Positions 1 through 10,690 of a stretch of 64,000 nucleotides of DNA are shown here, in pieces. The translations under genes were made by a program, and so were the position numbers. Position 1 is the stretch's first letter. Each line of letters starts with the position of its first letter. The DNA lies in assembly GCF_029478095.1 (NCBI RefSeq), contig NZ_JAKOAV010000003.1, forward strand, positions 62,001 to 126,000, given 5' to 3'. The DNA comes from Pelotomaculum isophthalicicum JI (lineage in GTDB: Bacteria > Bacillota > Desulfotomaculia > Desulfotomaculales > Pelotomaculaceae). A model generated the notes under the pieces. The model was not told where the DNA came from. It made no database searches and worked only from the letters and a program-made list of their open reading frames with translations.

Positions 1-441
1 CGGGTTTTCCGGCTTATTCCCGGACTGGAAAACGCGGAGTTTGCCAGGTTCGGAGTTATGCACAGGAACACATTTATTAACGCTCCGGTATTGTTGTTGC
101 CTACTTTTCAATCTAAAAAACGCCTGTCTCTTTTCTTCGCCGGCCAGATAACCGGTGTGGAAGGGTATGTCGAGTCGGCGGCATCCGGTTTGATGGCGGG
201 TATTAATGCGGCGTTGCTTGTTAGCGGCAGGGAACCGGTTGTTTTCCCCCGCGCGAGCGCGCACGGATCATTGGCATATTATATAACCAACGCTGATCCG
301 TCCCATTTCCAGCCGATGAATATCACTTTTGGTCTTTTCCCCCGGCAAGATGTTAAAATTAAAGATAAAAAAGAACGGTACAAGATGATTGCCGAAAAAG
401 CGCTGGAATCTATCGCGAAATTCAAAGAATCCGTTGTTTGA
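1..441 (+). CDS. trmFO: TrmFO, folate-dependent tRNA uracil-54 methyltransferase (3' part)
   Basis: The reading frame is open from the first base, so only the C-terminal 146 residues are in the window. TrmFO is an FAD protein that uses methylenetetrahydrofolate to make ribothymidine at position 54 of tRNA. The visible part carries the family-typical stretch around the PGLENAEF and [10 protein letters not shown] segments, followed by the [13 protein letters not shown]-like segment (here [13 protein letters not shown]) and the [13 protein letters not shown] segment of the FAD fold. It ends 12 nt before xerC. The trmFO-xerC-hslV-hslU-codY order is the usual one in Firmicutes, which supports the identification. 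Nothing looks broken in the visible part. Confidence 0.93.
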   Translation, partial: RVFRLIPGLENAEFARFGVMHRNTFINAPVLLLPTFQSKKRLSLFFAGQITGVEGYVESAASGLMAGINAALLVSGREPVVFPRASAHGSLAYYITNADPSHFQPMNITFGLFPRQDVKIKDKKERYKMIAEKALESIAKFKESVV

Positions 442-453
442 GAAGGAATTGCC

Positions 454-1440
454 GTGTACAGCTATATAGATAATTTTTTAATTTACCTAAAGATAGAAAA
501 AAACGCTTCTCCGAAAACAATTGATAATTACCAGAAAGATTTGTTTCAAGGTTTGGAGTTTATTTCTCGTCAGGTAAATAAAGAAGATTTCGCTATCCAT
601 CCGGCGGATCTGGACCACCGGATTTTTCGCGGCTTTTTGGCTTTCTCGCAAAGAAAGGGCCTCTCGCGGGCTACCATAGCCAGACGGCTGGCGGCGTGGC
701 GGTCGTTTTACCGCTACTTGAAGAGAGAGGAAATTGTAGACGAAAACCCTGTGGCAAAGTTGTCTAACCCGCGGTTGGATAAGCGCTTGCCTCGTTTTTT
801 GTATGAAAACGAGGCAAAACTGCTGGTGGAAGCGCCTGATTTGGGAAATCCCCTGGGGATGCGTGACCGGGCGCTCCTGGAAACTTTGTATGCTGGAGGG
901 TTGCGGATTAACGAACTGGTATCACTCGATCAGGGTGATCTCGATCTTGGCGCGGGGTACGTCCGGGTGATGGGTAAGAGAGCGCGTGAGAGACTGGTGC
1001 CGTTGGGCTCTCAAGCGGTAAACGCTTTGATGCGTTACTTAAAGGATGCCCGTCTTAAATTATTGATTAACGCTTCCGGGAAGAGGACGAAAGGTGCGGC
1101 TCAAATTAACATTGAAAAAAACATGTCTGCGGGTAAAATGCCGCTCTTATCTTTAAATAATGCTGTTTTTCTTAACCGGTGGGGTGAAAGGTTATCAGAG
1201 CGGGGAATTCGTAAAATAATTGACAAATACGTAAATAAAGTCTGTATTGATAGGAAAATAAGCCCGCACACGCTCCGCCATTCTTTCGCCACTCATTTGT
1301 TGAACGCCGGGGCGGATCTTCGTTCGGTTCAGGAAATGCTTGGCCATATCAGCCTATCCAGTACACAGATATATACACATGTTACCGGTGAAAGGTTAAA
1401 GCAGGTTTATAGAAAGGCTCATCCGAGGGCGGAGGAGTGA
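454..1440 (+). CDS. xerC: Tyrosine recombinase XerC
   Basis: This is a site-specific tyrosine recombinase of the XerC/D type, which resolves chromosome dimers at dif. The 328-residue product has an N-terminal SAM-like DNA-binding domain (about 1-100) and a C-terminal catalytic domain with the complete set of catalytic residues: R151 (GGLRINEL), K175, H272 and R275 (PHTLRHSFATH), H298 (MLGH) and the nucleophile Y307 (STQIYTHV). The start is a GTG behind GAAGGAA. It is somewhat longer than the usual 295-305 residues because of an insertion at about 205-230, just before the second catalytic block. The position between trmFO and hslV matches the Firmicutes xerC-hslUV-codY cluster (codV in Bacillus). 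Confidence 0.93.
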   Translation: MYSYIDNFLIYLKIEKNASPKTIDNYQKDLFQGLEFISRQVNKEDFAIHPADLDHRIFRGFLAFSQRKGLSRATIARRLAAWRSFYRYLKREEIVDENPVAKLSNPRLDKRLPRFLYENEAKLLVEAPDLGNPLGMRDRALLETLYAGGLRINELVSLDQGDLDLGAGYVRVMGKRARERLVPLGSQAVNALMRYLKDARLKLLINASGKRTKGAAQINIEKNMSAGKMPLLSLNNAVFLNRWGERLSERGIRKIIDKYVNKVCIDRKISPHTLRHSFATHLLNAGADLRSVQEMLGHISLSSTQIYTHVTGERLKQVYRKAHPRAEE

Positions 1441-1519
1441 AACAAGGTTTGGTTACCCTGCTATATGAAAATATATAGAATTACATAAAATTATATAAAG
1501 TTCTGAAGGGGGTATGATA

Positions 1520-2050
1520 ATGTTTCACGCTACGACAATAGTTGCGATAAAAAAAGAAGGGAAAGTGGCTGTTGCCGGTGACGGACAAGTTACTTTCGGC
1601 CAGAATACGGTTATGAAAAAAAGCGCCAAGAAAATAAGGCGGCTTTATAAAGATAAAGTTGTGGCTGGATTCGCCGGATCTGTCGCGGATGCCTTTACTT
1701 TATTTGAAAAGTTTGAGGGGAGGCTGGAGGAATACCACGGCAACTTGCAGCGGGCAGCTGTTGAGTTGGCGAAGGAATGGCGTACTGATAAAATTTTGCG
1801 CCGTCTGGAAGCGCTTTTGATCGTAGCCAGCAAGGATGACTTGTTGATCATATCCGGGGGGGGCGAGATAATCGAACCTGATGACGGCGTAGCGGCCATC
1901 GGTTCCGGTGGGCCTTACGCGTTGGCTGCGGCGCGCGCTCTAATCAGGCATACTCAGATGGGCGCCGGTGAAGTTGCCAGAGAAGCACTGTCTATAGCCG
2001 CTGATATTTGTGTGTATACCAATGACAATATCATTGTTGAAGAAGTATAA
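1520..2050 (+). CDS. hslV: HslV (ClpQ) protease subunit
   Basis: HslV is the peptidase of the HslUV proteasome-like complex in the cytoplasm; it degrades proteins unfolded by HslU, encoded next. The sequence shows the HATTIVA start of the mature enzyme, the GDGQVTFGQ segment and the [15 protein letters not shown] segment. The ATG at 1520 is preferred over the ATG at 1514, because the GAAGGGGG ribosome site ends only 1-2 nt before 1514 but about 7 nt before 1520. With that start the protein has 176 residues and the threonine that aligns with the catalytic Thr1 of E. coli HslV is residue 5, so a short propeptide (MFHA) would have to be removed. Bacillus ClpQ also has a short leader, but with a serine at position 2 that is absent here. 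Confidence 0.93.
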   Translation: MFHATTIVAIKKEGKVAVAGDGQVTFGQNTVMKKSAKKIRRLYKDKVVAGFAGSVADAFTLFEKFEGRLEEYHGNLQRAAVELAKEWRTDKILRRLEALLIVASKDDLLIISGGGEIIEPDDGVAAIGSGGPYALAAARALIRHTQMGAGEVAREALSIAADICVYTNDNIIVEEV

Positions 2051-2054
2051 TGTC

Positions 2055-2190
<136 letters not shown>

Positions 2191-2208
2191 AATATGGGAG
2201 GTTAAATA

Positions 2209-3603
2209 ATGGAAGAGCTAACGCCGCGTCGCATTGTTGAGGAACTTGATAAATACATCGTCGGCCAGGGAAAGGCTAAAAAAGCTGTAGCCGTGGCCTT
2301 GCGTAACCGCTACCGGCGTAAAAAGTTACCTGAAGATTTTAGAGACGAAGTGATCCCAAAAAATATCTTAATGATTGGTCCGACCGGTGTCGGTAAGACC
2401 GAAATCGCCCGCCGCCTGGCCAAGCTGGTAAAGGCTCCTTTTGTCAAAGTGGAAGCGACGAAGTTTACAGAGGTGGGTTATGTCGGCAGGGATGTCGAAA
2501 GTATGATCAGGGACCTTGTGGAAACAGCGATTAGAATGGTCAAACAGGATAAACTGAAGGAAGTAGAGAGTAAAGCCATAGCGATTGCCGAAGAAAAAAT
2601 TATTGAACTGCTGGCGCCATATCCGGTGCAGGAAACTCCTCCGCGCAATCCGTTGGAAATGCTTTTTGGCGCCGCAAAGCCAAATGAACAGAGCGACAGC
2701 AGCCAGGACCAAAGGTTTAAACGGATCGATTTTGAAAGAGATATGTTAAAGGAAAAGCTGGCAAAAGGCCAACTGGAAAATGAGTATCTAGAGATTGAAG
2801 TGGAAGATAACAAACCTCCCATGGTCGAAGTGTTTACAGGTTCGGGTATGGAGGAAATGGGAGTTAATATTCAGGATATGCTCGGTGGTTTTTTGCCGAA
2901 GAAGAAACACAAACGTAAAGTAACCGTGCAGGATGCAAGAAAGATTCTGGTCCAACAGGAAGCGCAAAAATTGATTGACATGGATGAGGTAACGACACAG
3001 TCAATAAAACGGGTGGAAGATGATGGAATTGTTTTCCTGGATGAGATCGACAAGATTGCCGGTAGGGAAGGATATGGGCCAGATGTATCCAGAGGCGGGG
3101 TGCAGCGTGACATACTGCCGATTGTTGAAGGTTCCACTGTTGTAACAAAATACGGGCCGGTTAAAACCGACCACATTTTGTTTATTGCCTCGGGAGCTTT
3201 TCATATTTCCAAGCCATCGGACTTGATTCCGGAACTTCAGGGGCGTTTCCCGATCCGTGTTGAACTTGAGAGCCTCACTTGCGAGGATTTTCAACAGATT
3301 TTGACGGAACCCAGAAACGCGCTAATTAAGCAATATACTGAATTATTGGCTACAGAAGGATTGTCGGTTAAATTTTCAAAAAATTCACTTGAAGAAATCG
3401 CAAAAATAGCTTATACTGTTAATGAACAAACAGAGAACATTGGAGCACGCCGCTTGCATACAATCTTGGAAAAACTATTAGAAGATCTGTCTTTTGAAGC
3501 GCCTGAACTCAGTGATAAGATTATCGAAATAGATCGCCAACAAGTTGTAGAAAAATTAGAAGATGTGGTTAAAAATGAGGATTTGAGTCGGTATATTTTG
3601 TAA
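2209..3603 (+). CDS. hslU: HslU (ClpY) ATPase subunit
   Basis: This AAA+ unfoldase feeds substrates to HslV. In its 464 residues, Walker A is GPTGVGKT at 57-64, the GYVG pore loop is at 90-93, Walker B is VFLDEID at 275-281, and the inserted I-domain lies between about residues 110 and 240. The C-terminus (LSRYIL) resembles the conserved HslU tail that inserts into HslV pockets. The start ATG sits behind GGGAGGTT. The gene is separated from hslV by repeat copy A, about 160 bp, whereas the two genes are normally nearly contiguous; the repeat hairpin could affect co-transcription of the two subunits. Confidence 0.96.
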   Translation: MEELTPRRIVEELDKYIVGQGKAKKAVAVALRNRYRRKKLPEDFRDEVIPKNILMIGPTGVGKTEIARRLAKLVKAPFVKVEATKFTEVGYVGRDVESMIRDLVETAIRMVKQDKLKEVESKAIAIAEEKIIELLAPYPVQETPPRNPLEMLFGAAKPNEQSDSSQDQRFKRIDFERDMLKEKLAKGQLENEYLEIEVEDNKPPMVEVFTGSGMEEMGVNIQDMLGGFLPKKKHKRKVTVQDARKILVQQEAQKLIDMDEVTTQSIKRVEDDGIVFLDEIDKIAGREGYGPDVSRGGVQRDILPIVEGSTVVTKYGPVKTDHILFIASGAFHISKPSDLIPELQGRFPIRVELESLTCEDFQQILTEPRNALIKQYTELLATEGLSVKFSKNSLEEIAKIAYTVNEQTENIGARRLHTILEKLLEDLSFEAPELSDKIIEIDRQQVVEKLEDVVKNEDLSRYIL

Positions 3604-3622
3604 GGGGGAAATAACGACAAGG

Positions 3623-4411
3623 ATGCATAACTTGCTCGCCAAAACACGCGCTATCAATAATCTGGTTTTGAAGTCAGTAGGGCATGCCGTAGATTTTAAT
3701 ATTGTGTCAAGTGTTCTCAGTAAACATATTGAGGCAAGTATTTACATACTTGATCAACGTGGCAAAGTACTGGGATACTCTTACCTCGAGGATTGGGTTT
3801 GCGACATAATGAGAGAGATTGTTGAAGGCCGCGGTGGGTTCCCTGAAGAGTATAATGAGAATTTAATGAAAATAAATGAGACTACCGCTAACTTCAGCCA
3901 GGTGGGCAATGCATGTGTTTTTAGTGAAAAACCGTGCCGCTTTAATAATAAAATCACTACCATGGTGCCAATCGCCGGCCCTGGTTCCCGCCTAGGCACC
4001 CTGGTGCTGGCTAGATTCGGCAGCTACTTTACAGATGAGGACCTTATTTTAGGGGAGTACGCTGCAACTGTGGTGGCTTTGGAAATACTCCGGTCACGGG
4101 CTAAAAAGATTGAGGAGGACGCCCGTAGTCGCGCGGCCGTGCAAATTGCCTTGGCCACTTTGTCTTATTCCGAATTGGATGCCATCCAGAATATTTTCGA
4201 GCAGCTCGGCGGGGATGAAGGATTGCTGGTGGCCAGTAAAATAGCCGACCGGGTAGGCATCACCAGGTCTGTTATAGTGAATGCCTTGCGCAAGTTTGAA
4301 AGCGCGGGCGTTATTGAGTCTAAGTCTCTTGGCATGAAAGGCACATATATCCGTGTTCTGAACGATCACCTGCTGGAAGAATTGGAAAAGCTCAGCGCTA
4401 TGAAAAAATAA
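3623..4411 (+). CDS. codY: CodY, GTP/branched-chain amino acid sensing repressor
   Basis: CodY is the global nutrient-responsive regulator of low-GC Gram-positives; it binds isoleucine/valine (and often GTP) and represses stationary-phase genes. The 262-residue product has the N-terminal GAF-like sensor (about 1-155, starting [12 protein letters not shown]) and a C-terminal winged helix-turn-helix (about 203-245, [20 protein letters not shown]). Its length and position after hslVU are standard. The AAGGGGG ribosome site is about 14 nt from the ATG, a little far, but no better start is seen. A terminator hairpin follows. Confidence 0.95.
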   Translation: MHNLLAKTRAINNLVLKSVGHAVDFNIVSSVLSKHIEASIYILDQRGKVLGYSYLEDWVCDIMREIVEGRGGFPEEYNENLMKINETTANFSQVGNACVFSEKPCRFNNKITTMVPIAGPGSRLGTLVLARFGSYFTDEDLILGEYAATVVALEILRSRAKKIEEDARSRAAVQIALATLSYSELDAIQNIFEQLGGDEGLLVASKIADRVGITRSVIVNALRKFESAGVIESKSLGMKGTYIRVLNDHLLEELEKLSAMKK

Positions 4412-4446
4412 CGGACTGGAGCTTAATGGGTACTAAAATATTATCA

Positions 4447-4470
4447 CCCCGGCTTGCGCCGGGGTATTAT
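4447..4470 (+). terminator. Intrinsic terminator after codY
   Basis: A perfect 7-bp stem, CCCCGGC (4447-4453) with GCCGGGG (4458-4464), closes a 4-nt loop and is followed by a TATTATTTA tract. It closes the codY unit. The TTGCGC in its loop and 3' arm also serves as the proposed -35 of the next promoter. Confidence 0.75.
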
Positions 4471-4482
4471 TTATGGTAGAAT
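4454..4482 (+). promoter_or_regulatory. Sigma-A type promoter for rpsB
   Basis: TTGCGC (4454-4459), a 17-nt spacer and TAGAAT (4477-4482) form a plausible vegetative promoter overlapping the codY terminator. It would start a transcript about 115 nt upstream of rpsB. Confidence 0.5.
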
Positions 4483-4490
4483 ACGGCTTA

Positions 4491-4550
4491 GTGTGAATTA
4501 CACACGTTGCTGGATTCAGGTAAGGGTGCCCGGTTATTTAGGGCCTTACC
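4491..4550 (+). promoter_or_regulatory. Structured rpsB leader
   Basis: Two inverted repeats lie in the untranslated leader. One is GTGTG-AATTA-CACAC (4491-4505). The other is a perfect 7-bp GGTAAGG (4519-4525) with CCTTACC (4544-4550), with further CCC/GGG pairing inside. S2 often represses its own mRNA through the leader in bacteria, so an autoregulatory structure is plausible, but the exact motif was not recognised. Confidence 0.4.
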
Positions 4551-4603
4551 GGATATGAAGGCAGCGGAGGAACAAAACCATAGCGGGGGGAGGTGTTTAT
4601 CAG

Positions 4604-5302
4604 ATGGGTGTAATATCTATGAAGCAGCTATTGGAAGCGGGTGTTCACTTCGGGCATCAAACCAGGCGCTGGAATCCTAAAATGGCTCCTTATATTTTTA
4701 CAGACCGTAATGGTATCTATATCATAGATTTGCAGAAAACGGTTAAAAAGGTCGAGGATGCTTATAATTTTGTCAAACAACTTTCTCTTGAAGGCGATTC
4801 CATTCTTTTTGTCGGTACAAAAAAGCAAGCCCAGGAGTCGGTGCGGGAAGAAGCGGAACGATGCGGCATGTTTTATGTAAATCAACGCTGGCTTGGGGGT
4901 ATGCTCACTAATTTCCAGACGATCAGGCGCAGGATTGACCGCCTGCATGAACTGGAGAATAAGGAAGCTAACGGGACACTGGAAGTTCTCCCCAAGAAAG
5001 AAGTAGCCCAATTAATGCATGAGAAGGAAAAATTGCAAAAGTTTTTAGGTGGCATTAAAGATATGCGACGGCTGCCGGGAGCGTTGTTCGTCGTAGATCC
5101 CCGCAAGGAGCGTATTGCCGTTGCGGAGGCGCGCAAGCTAGGTATCCCTATTGTTGCCATTGTGGATACCAACTGCGACCCTGATGAAGTGGATTATATC
5201 ATACCGGGAAACGATGATGCAATCAGGGCGGTTCGCCTCTTAACCGGTAAAATGGCTGAGGCTGTTCTCGAAGGCAAGCAGGGAGAACAACTAGCGGAAT
5301 AA
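4604..5302 (+). CDS. rpsB: 30S ribosomal protein S2
   Basis: This is the ribosomal protein of the 30S body-head junction. The 232 residues begin [20 protein letters not shown] and continue with the RWNPKM and [15 protein letters not shown] stretches that are nearly invariant in S2; the [12 protein letters not shown] segment and the [13 protein letters not shown] segment are also clear. The start is an ATG behind GGGGGGAGGTG. It is followed by tsf, as in most bacteria, but with a terminator-like hairpin and a separate promoter between them. Confidence 0.97.
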   Translation: MGVISMKQLLEAGVHFGHQTRRWNPKMAPYIFTDRNGIYIIDLQKTVKKVEDAYNFVKQLSLEGDSILFVGTKKQAQESVREEAERCGMFYVNQRWLGGMLTNFQTIRRRIDRLHELENKEANGTLEVLPKKEVAQLMHEKEKLQKFLGGIKDMRRLPGALFVVDPRKERIAVAEARKLGIPIVAIVDTNCDPDEVDYIIPGNDDAIRAVRLLTGKMAEAVLEGKQGEQLAE

Positions 5303-5311
5303 AGTCTAACT

Positions 5312-5352
5312 AGGCGGGGGATGTCTTTTACAGGAAACCCCTGCCTTATTTT
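5312..5352 (+). terminator. Terminator or attenuator between rpsB and tsf
   Basis: AGGCGGGG (from 5312) can pair with CCCCTGCCT (ending near 5346) with a one-base bulge; TTATTTTG follows. It probably terminates or attenuates rpsB transcripts before tsf, which has its own promoter. Confidence 0.55.
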
Positions 5353-5421
5353 GTAAATAAGAAAAATTGAACATGAACCGATTCTTGGTAATCTTATGAA
5401 CAGCTGCGGCATGTTCGTTCT

Positions 5422-5452
5422 TTGATTGTTCCGGAGTAAACTTGGATATAAT
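5422..5452 (+). promoter_or_regulatory. Promoter for tsf
   Basis: A perfect -10 TATAAT at 5447-5452 is preceded by TTGATT (5422-5427, 19-nt spacer) or TTGTTC (5426-5431, 15-nt spacer). Neither spacer is ideal, but the -10 and the location 40 nt before the tsf start make a promoter likely. Confidence 0.55.
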
Positions 5453-5495
5453 ATTATAGAAATGTAAAAGAAGTAAATAAAGGGGGATCTTGACT

Positions 5496-6158
5496 ATGTC
5501 TGCTATATCAGCCAATTTGGTGAAAGAACTTCGGGAGCGTACCGGTGCTGGAATGATGGACTGCAAAAAAGCCCTCACTGAAACGAACGGTGACATTGAA
5601 AAAGCCGCCGATTATCTGAGGGAAAAAGGGTTGGCGGCTGCCGCGAAGAAAGCCGGCCGTATTGCCGCGGAGGGTTTGGTTGAATCTTACATACATGGAG
5701 CCGGAAGAATTGGCGTCTTGGTTGAAGTGAATTGTGAAACCGATTTTGTAGCCAAGACTGATGAATTTAGAAATTTTGTCAGGGAGATAGCGATGCAAGT
5801 TGCCGCCGCTAAACCTGAATACGTTAATAAAGATGATGTACCGGCGGATGTGCTGGAAAAAGAGCGTTCAATACTTCGCGCCCAGGCTTTGAATGAAGGC
5901 AAACCGGAAAAAATAGTTGACAAGATGGTGACTGGGCGTATAGAAAAGTATTATAAAGAAGTATGTCTGATGGAGCAACCTTTTATTAAGGATCCGGATG
6001 TTACTATTAAAAAATTATTAACAGAAAAAATTGCAAAAATTGGTGAGAATATTAGCATCAGACGTTTTACCCGCTATGAACTGGGCGAGGGACTTCAGAA
6101 AAGACAAAATGATCTCGCCGCTGAAGTGGAAGCGGCTACTCGAAATGCCGGTAAATAG
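5496..6158 (+). CDS. tsf: Elongation factor Ts
   Basis: EF-Ts is the nucleotide exchange factor for EF-Tu. The 220-residue product has the [13 protein letters not shown] signature (15-27) and the TDFVAK motif (82-87) that inserts into EF-Tu. It is the short form (single core subdomain), rather than the roughly 290-residue form of Bacillus or E. coli. ATG 5496 is chosen over TTG 5490 because AGGGGG at 5481-5486 is 9 nt from the ATG and only 3 nt from the TTG. pyrH follows after 72 nt. Confidence 0.95.
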   Translation: MSAISANLVKELRERTGAGMMDCKKALTETNGDIEKAADYLREKGLAAAAKKAGRIAAEGLVESYIHGAGRIGVLVEVNCETDFVAKTDEFRNFVREIAMQVAAAKPEYVNKDDVPADVLEKERSILRAQALNEGKPEKIVDKMVTGRIEKYYKEVCLMEQPFIKDPDVTIKKLLTEKIAKIGENISIRRFTRYELGEGLQKRQNDLAAEVEAATRNAGK

Positions 6159-6179
6159 TGTAAATTTATAAATAAATAG

Positions 6180-7509
<1,330 letters not shown>

Positions 7510-7734
7510 ATGAACGAGTGTCTTGATCTCGTTGGCCTGACTTTAGATGATGCTCTTGAACGTTGCGAGAAACTGGGATTGGCTGTTGATATTTTAGTCA
7601 CCCGGCCTGTTCAAGGGATTTCTGGTGAAAGACTGCGTGTCGTACGATATAGATATATTTCAGGTAAAATGGTGCTGACAGTGGTCTTCGAAGATATTAG
7701 GAAAGGAGGTAGTGAAGGGTGGCCTACAAGATAA
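7510..7734 (+). CDS. Small protein of unknown function, PASTA-like fold possible
   Basis: This 74-residue ORF starts right after the frr stop codon and overlaps the downstream ferredoxin gene by 16 nt. I do not recognise a named family. The pattern of a GLTLDDALERCEKLGLAV helix followed by strands ending in KMVLTVVF resembles a single PASTA-like domain, but no wall-binding context or membrane segment is present. The tight packing between frr and the ferredoxin gene argues that it is a real gene translated with its neighbours. Confidence 0.6.
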   Translation: MNECLDLVGLTLDDALERCEKLGLAVDILVTRPVQGISGERLRVVRYRYISGKMVLTVVFEDIRKGGSEGWPTR

Positions 7735-7889
7735 CTGACGAATGTGTGGGATGTGGTACTTGTTTAGACTCTTGCCCGAATGAAGCAATTATCGAAGCAG
7801 ATGATGTCTGTAAGATTGATCTTGAAAAGTGTCAGGATTGTGGTGTCTGCATAGATTCCTGTCCTACGGGAGCTATTATTGAAGAGTAA
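7719..7889 (+). CDS. 2[4Fe-4S] ferredoxin
   Basis: This is a bacterial clostridial-type ferredoxin of 56 residues, a small cytoplasmic electron carrier for anaerobic metabolism. Two CxxCxxCxxxCP clusters are intact: C9, C12, C15 and C19 (ECVGCGTCLDSCP) and C38, C41, C44 and C48 (KCQDCGVCIDSCP), each followed by an AI segment (NEAII, TGAII) as in the family. The start is a GTG at 7719 behind an excellent GAAAGGAGGT (7701-7710). The gene overlaps the preceding ORF by 16 nt and is closed by a strong terminator. Confidence 0.93.
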   Translation: MAYKITDECVGCGTCLDSCPNEAIIEADDVCKIDLEKCQDCGVCIDSCPTGAIIEE

Positions 7890-7896
7890 CGGATAA

Positions 7897-7927
7897 GCCC
7901 CCTCACCTGTACGAGGGGGCTGTTTAT
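7897..7927 (+). terminator. Intrinsic terminator after the ferredoxin gene
   Basis: A perfect 8-bp GC-rich stem, GCCCCCTC (7897-7904) with GAGGGGGC (7913-7920), closes an 8-nt loop and is followed by TGTTTAT. It ends the tsf-pyrH-frr-ferredoxin unit. Confidence 0.85.
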
Positions 7928-7972
7928 ATGGTAAAATATGTACAACCGGCGATCCTGGAGGGCATTATTGCT

Positions 7973-8773
7973 ATGTTTAATAGAATTATCAACTTCTGGC
8001 GTAAAAAAGAGTCTGATGAATCAGGGCCGGGAGTACAGGAAATGTTAGATATGATTGACAAAAAAAGATTGCCTAAGCATATTGCCATAATCATGGATGG
8101 CAACGGACGTTGGGCGCAAAGGCAGGGGTTGCTGCGGGCTATCGGTCACAGAGCGGGAATGGAATCTCTCAGGGATATAGTTAAGTTGTGCTGCGAACTG
8201 GATATTCAAGTGTTAACCGTATATGCCTTTTCTACTGAAAACTGGAAGAGGCCCCAGGAAGAAGTAGTTGTTCTGATGGACTTGCTGGTCGAGTATCTCA
8301 ATAAAGAAATGCGTGAACTTAATGAAGAAGGAGTACGCATTAACCCGATCGGCAGGTTGGATGAATTGCCGCAACCGGCTAGGGATGCCCTGGCTGATGC
8401 GGTTAAATTGACCCGTGACAATAACCGGCTTATATTAAATATAGCCTTAAACTACGGAGGACGTACGGAAATAATTGACGCCATACGGGCAATCGTTACA
8501 GATATAGAAAAGGGTTGTTATAAAGCCAGTCAAATTGATGCTAATTTGATTTCAGAACACTTGTATACTGCCGGTCAGCCCGAACCGGATCTATTAATCC
8601 GGCCTTCCGGTGATTACCGGATAAGCAACTTTTTACTATGGCAGCTGGCCTATACTGAATTTTGGTTTACTTCCACATTATGGCCCGAATTCCGGCGCTA
8701 TCACTTGTTGCGCGCTCTGGTTGAATACCAGCGGCGGGAGCGCCGTTTTGGCGGGTTAAAATCAAAAAGTTAA
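7973..8773 (+). CDS. uppS: Undecaprenyl diphosphate synthase (cis-prenyltransferase)
   Basis: UppS condenses IPP units onto FPP to make undecaprenyl-PP, the lipid carrier for peptidoglycan. The 266-residue product contains HIAIIMDGNGRWA with catalytic D42, the GHRAG segment at 58-62, and the C-terminal PDLLIRPSGDYRISNFLLWQ stretch with conserved Arg/Ser contacts. ATG 7973 has CTGGAGGG 10 nt upstream; the in-frame ATG at 7928 lies at the foot of the previous terminator and has no ribosome site. cdsA follows, the classic frr-uppS-cdsA-dxr-rseP order. Confidence 0.95.
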   Translation: MFNRIINFWRKKESDESGPGVQEMLDMIDKKRLPKHIAIIMDGNGRWAQRQGLLRAIGHRAGMESLRDIVKLCCELDIQVLTVYAFSTENWKRPQEEVVVLMDLLVEYLNKEMRELNEEGVRINPIGRLDELPQPARDALADAVKLTRDNNRLILNIALNYGGRTEIIDAIRAIVTDIEKGCYKASQIDANLISEHLYTAGQPEPDLLIRPSGDYRISNFLLWQLAYTEFWFTSTLWPEFRRYHLLRALVEYQRRERRFGGLKSKS

Positions 8774-8812
8774 TGGGTAAAATAGATAACAACCTGACAG
8801 GTTGGTGAAGAC

Positions 8813-9601
8813 GTGCTCCTGCAAAGAATAATTAGCGCCTTGGTGGGTGCGCCCCTGATTATCCTGGCTGTTTATCATGCAGGCTTACCATTGTTACTGT
8901 TAACTGGAATAATCGTTTTTCTCGGGTTGAGAGAAATATCGGAAATGCTGTCCAGATTGGGGATAAAACCGTCTTTCTGGCTAGCCCAGGCTGGAGGTTT
9001 AATTTTACTTGGCGGGGCATATCTATATCATGATGGATATCCTGGACCTACCATCACTATCATTTTATTCCTGCAACTAATTGCAACAGTGGCTTTTTAT
9101 CCGCGTTATTCATTGTTAGACATCGCTGGTACCCTTATGGGTACGCTTTATGTAGGCTTAATGTGTTACTTTTATCTTTTAAGAACCCTTCCTGACGGGT
9201 GGATTTGGCTTGTTTTTATGTTTGCTGGTACGTGGGCCTGTGATACTGTCGCCTTTTTTGTCGGGAAAGCTTTCGGTAAAAGAAGAATCGCTCCGGTGTT
9301 GAGCCCGAAGAAAACTCTGGAAGGAGCCGCCGGAGGTCTTTTAGGAAGTGTCATTATATCTTATTTGTTTGCAATCATTTATCCATTTTTACCTTTACCC
9401 AAATTGTTATTGTTAGGGTGTATGCTGGGAGTTGCCGCTGAAGTGGGTGACTTGCTTGAGTCAGCTTTTAAGAGACAGGCCGGTCTTAAAGATTCCAGCA
9501 CTTTAATTCCGGGGCATGGCGGTATACTTGACCGTTTTGACAGCGCCTTGTTTACCGCTCCCCTTGTTTATTATTACGTGCGGCTCTTTATTATCGGTTA
9601 A
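8813..9601 (+). CDS. cdsA: Phosphatidate cytidylyltransferase
   Basis: CdsA makes CDP-diacylglycerol from phosphatidate and CTP, the branch point for phosphatidylglycerol and cardiolipin. It is an integral membrane protein of 262 residues with about eight hydrophobic segments. The C-terminal CDP-alcohol signature is clear: SAFKRQAGLKDSS followed by LIPGHGGILDRFDS, with the metal-binding Asp residues. The start is a GTG behind AGGTTGGTG. It lies 39 nt after uppS and 13 nt before the next gene, consistent with one operon. Confidence 0.95.
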   Translation: MLLQRIISALVGAPLIILAVYHAGLPLLLLTGIIVFLGLREISEMLSRLGIKPSFWLAQAGGLILLGGAYLYHDGYPGPTITIILFLQLIATVAFYPRYSLLDIAGTLMGTLYVGLMCYFYLLRTLPDGWIWLVFMFAGTWACDTVAFFVGKAFGKRRIAPVLSPKKTLEGAAGGLLGSVIISYLFAIIYPFLPLPKLLLLGCMLGVAAEVGDLLESAFKRQAGLKDSSTLIPGHGGILDRFDSALFTAPLVYYYVRLFIIG

Positions 9602-9614
9602 GGTGGCTTGATAA

Positions 9615-10661
9615 ATGCCAAGGAAACTGGTCTTGTTAATTTACGCGGTTATAACTTTGTTAATTGTTCTGGCTGCTGTCAAGTATATATTACCGGTGCT
9701 GGTGCCCTTCATAATAGCTCTGGTTTTTAGTTTTTTAATGGAACCTATTATTGGAGCTTTGCAGCGCAAGGTGAAATTACCCCGCGGTGTCTCAACAATA
9801 ATTGCCATGATTATTGTCTTCGGGGGAATCGGTGTCATTTTTACAGTTGTGATCTTGAAACTGGTTGCGGAGTTGGTCCAGCTTTCCGTTTCGCTGCCTG
9901 GAATCGCTACGGAATTAAGGGTTTATTTTCAGGATCTGATTGAAAAAGCGACGACTTTTTATGTGAATCTTCCGCCATATGTCACTTCTTCACTTGAGCA
10001 GAATATTAACAGTCTCACTGCGAACCTCCAGGGTTTTATCAGTCGGGCTGTCAATTCCATACTGCAGTTTATCTCATTGGTGCCCGGCACTCTCACTGTT
10101 ATGGTGGTGAGCGGGCTGGCTACTTATTTTTTAGCCCGGGACCGTCATTTGATTGTTCAGCTATTGCTGCGTTTCATTCCGGAACCGTGGGGAGAAAAAG
10201 CTGTTAATGTTATGCGGGAGATATCTACGGCTTTTTTGGGTTATTTACGGGCTCAGGCTATTCTTATATCTATAACCACTGTTATCAGTATTACTGGTTT
10301 GTACATAATCGGCGCAAAATATGCCTTGACCATGGGGCTTTTGATAGGTTTTTTCGACCTTATTCCTGTTCTCGGACCAGCAACCATTTATCTGCCTTGG
10401 CTAGTCTGGTCCTTCGCTGCCGGTGATACCGGTTTTGGAATTAAACTTGCTGTTTTATACGGAATAGTACTATTGGTTAGACAAATTTTTGAAACAAAGA
10501 TAGTTTCGGCAAGTCTTGGCTTGCATCCTTTAGCAACACTAGTGGCAATGTATGCCGGATTAAAATTAATGGGTGTTTTGGGCTTGATTCTTGGCCCAAT
10601 CTTACTTATAGGCATACAGGCGACAATTAAATCAGATATTTTGAATATCAAGATAAAATAA
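9615..10661 (+). CDS. AI-2E / YtvI-type membrane permease
   Basis: This 348-residue polytopic membrane protein belongs to the AI-2E transporter (PerM/YtvI) family, with about eight transmembrane helices and a soluble stretch near 85-145. The C-terminal half carries the family-typical DLIPVLGP segment and an LGLHPLATLVAMYAGLKLMGVLGLILGP-like region that defines the fold. YtvI in Bacillus is linked to sporulation, but the real substrate of most members is unknown, so no transport role is asserted. It sits between cdsA and dxr, an unusual guest in the cdsA-dxr-rseP cluster. The assignment to the family is firm; the function is open. Confidence 0.8.
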   Translation: MPRKLVLLIYAVITLLIVLAAVKYILPVLVPFIIALVFSFLMEPIIGALQRKVKLPRGVSTIIAMIIVFGGIGVIFTVVILKLVAELVQLSVSLPGIATELRVYFQDLIEKATTFYVNLPPYVTSSLEQNINSLTANLQGFISRAVNSILQFISLVPGTLTVMVVSGLATYFLARDRHLIVQLLLRFIPEPWGEKAVNVMREISTAFLGYLRAQAILISITTVISITGLYIIGAKYALTMGLLIGFFDLIPVLGPATIYLPWLVWSFAAGDTGFGIKLAVLYGIVLLVRQIFETKIVSASLGLHPLATLVAMYAGLKLMGVLGLILGPILLIGIQATIKSDILNIKIK

Positions 10662-10690
10662 ACGTAACTGGATAATTATTGGAGTTTAGC

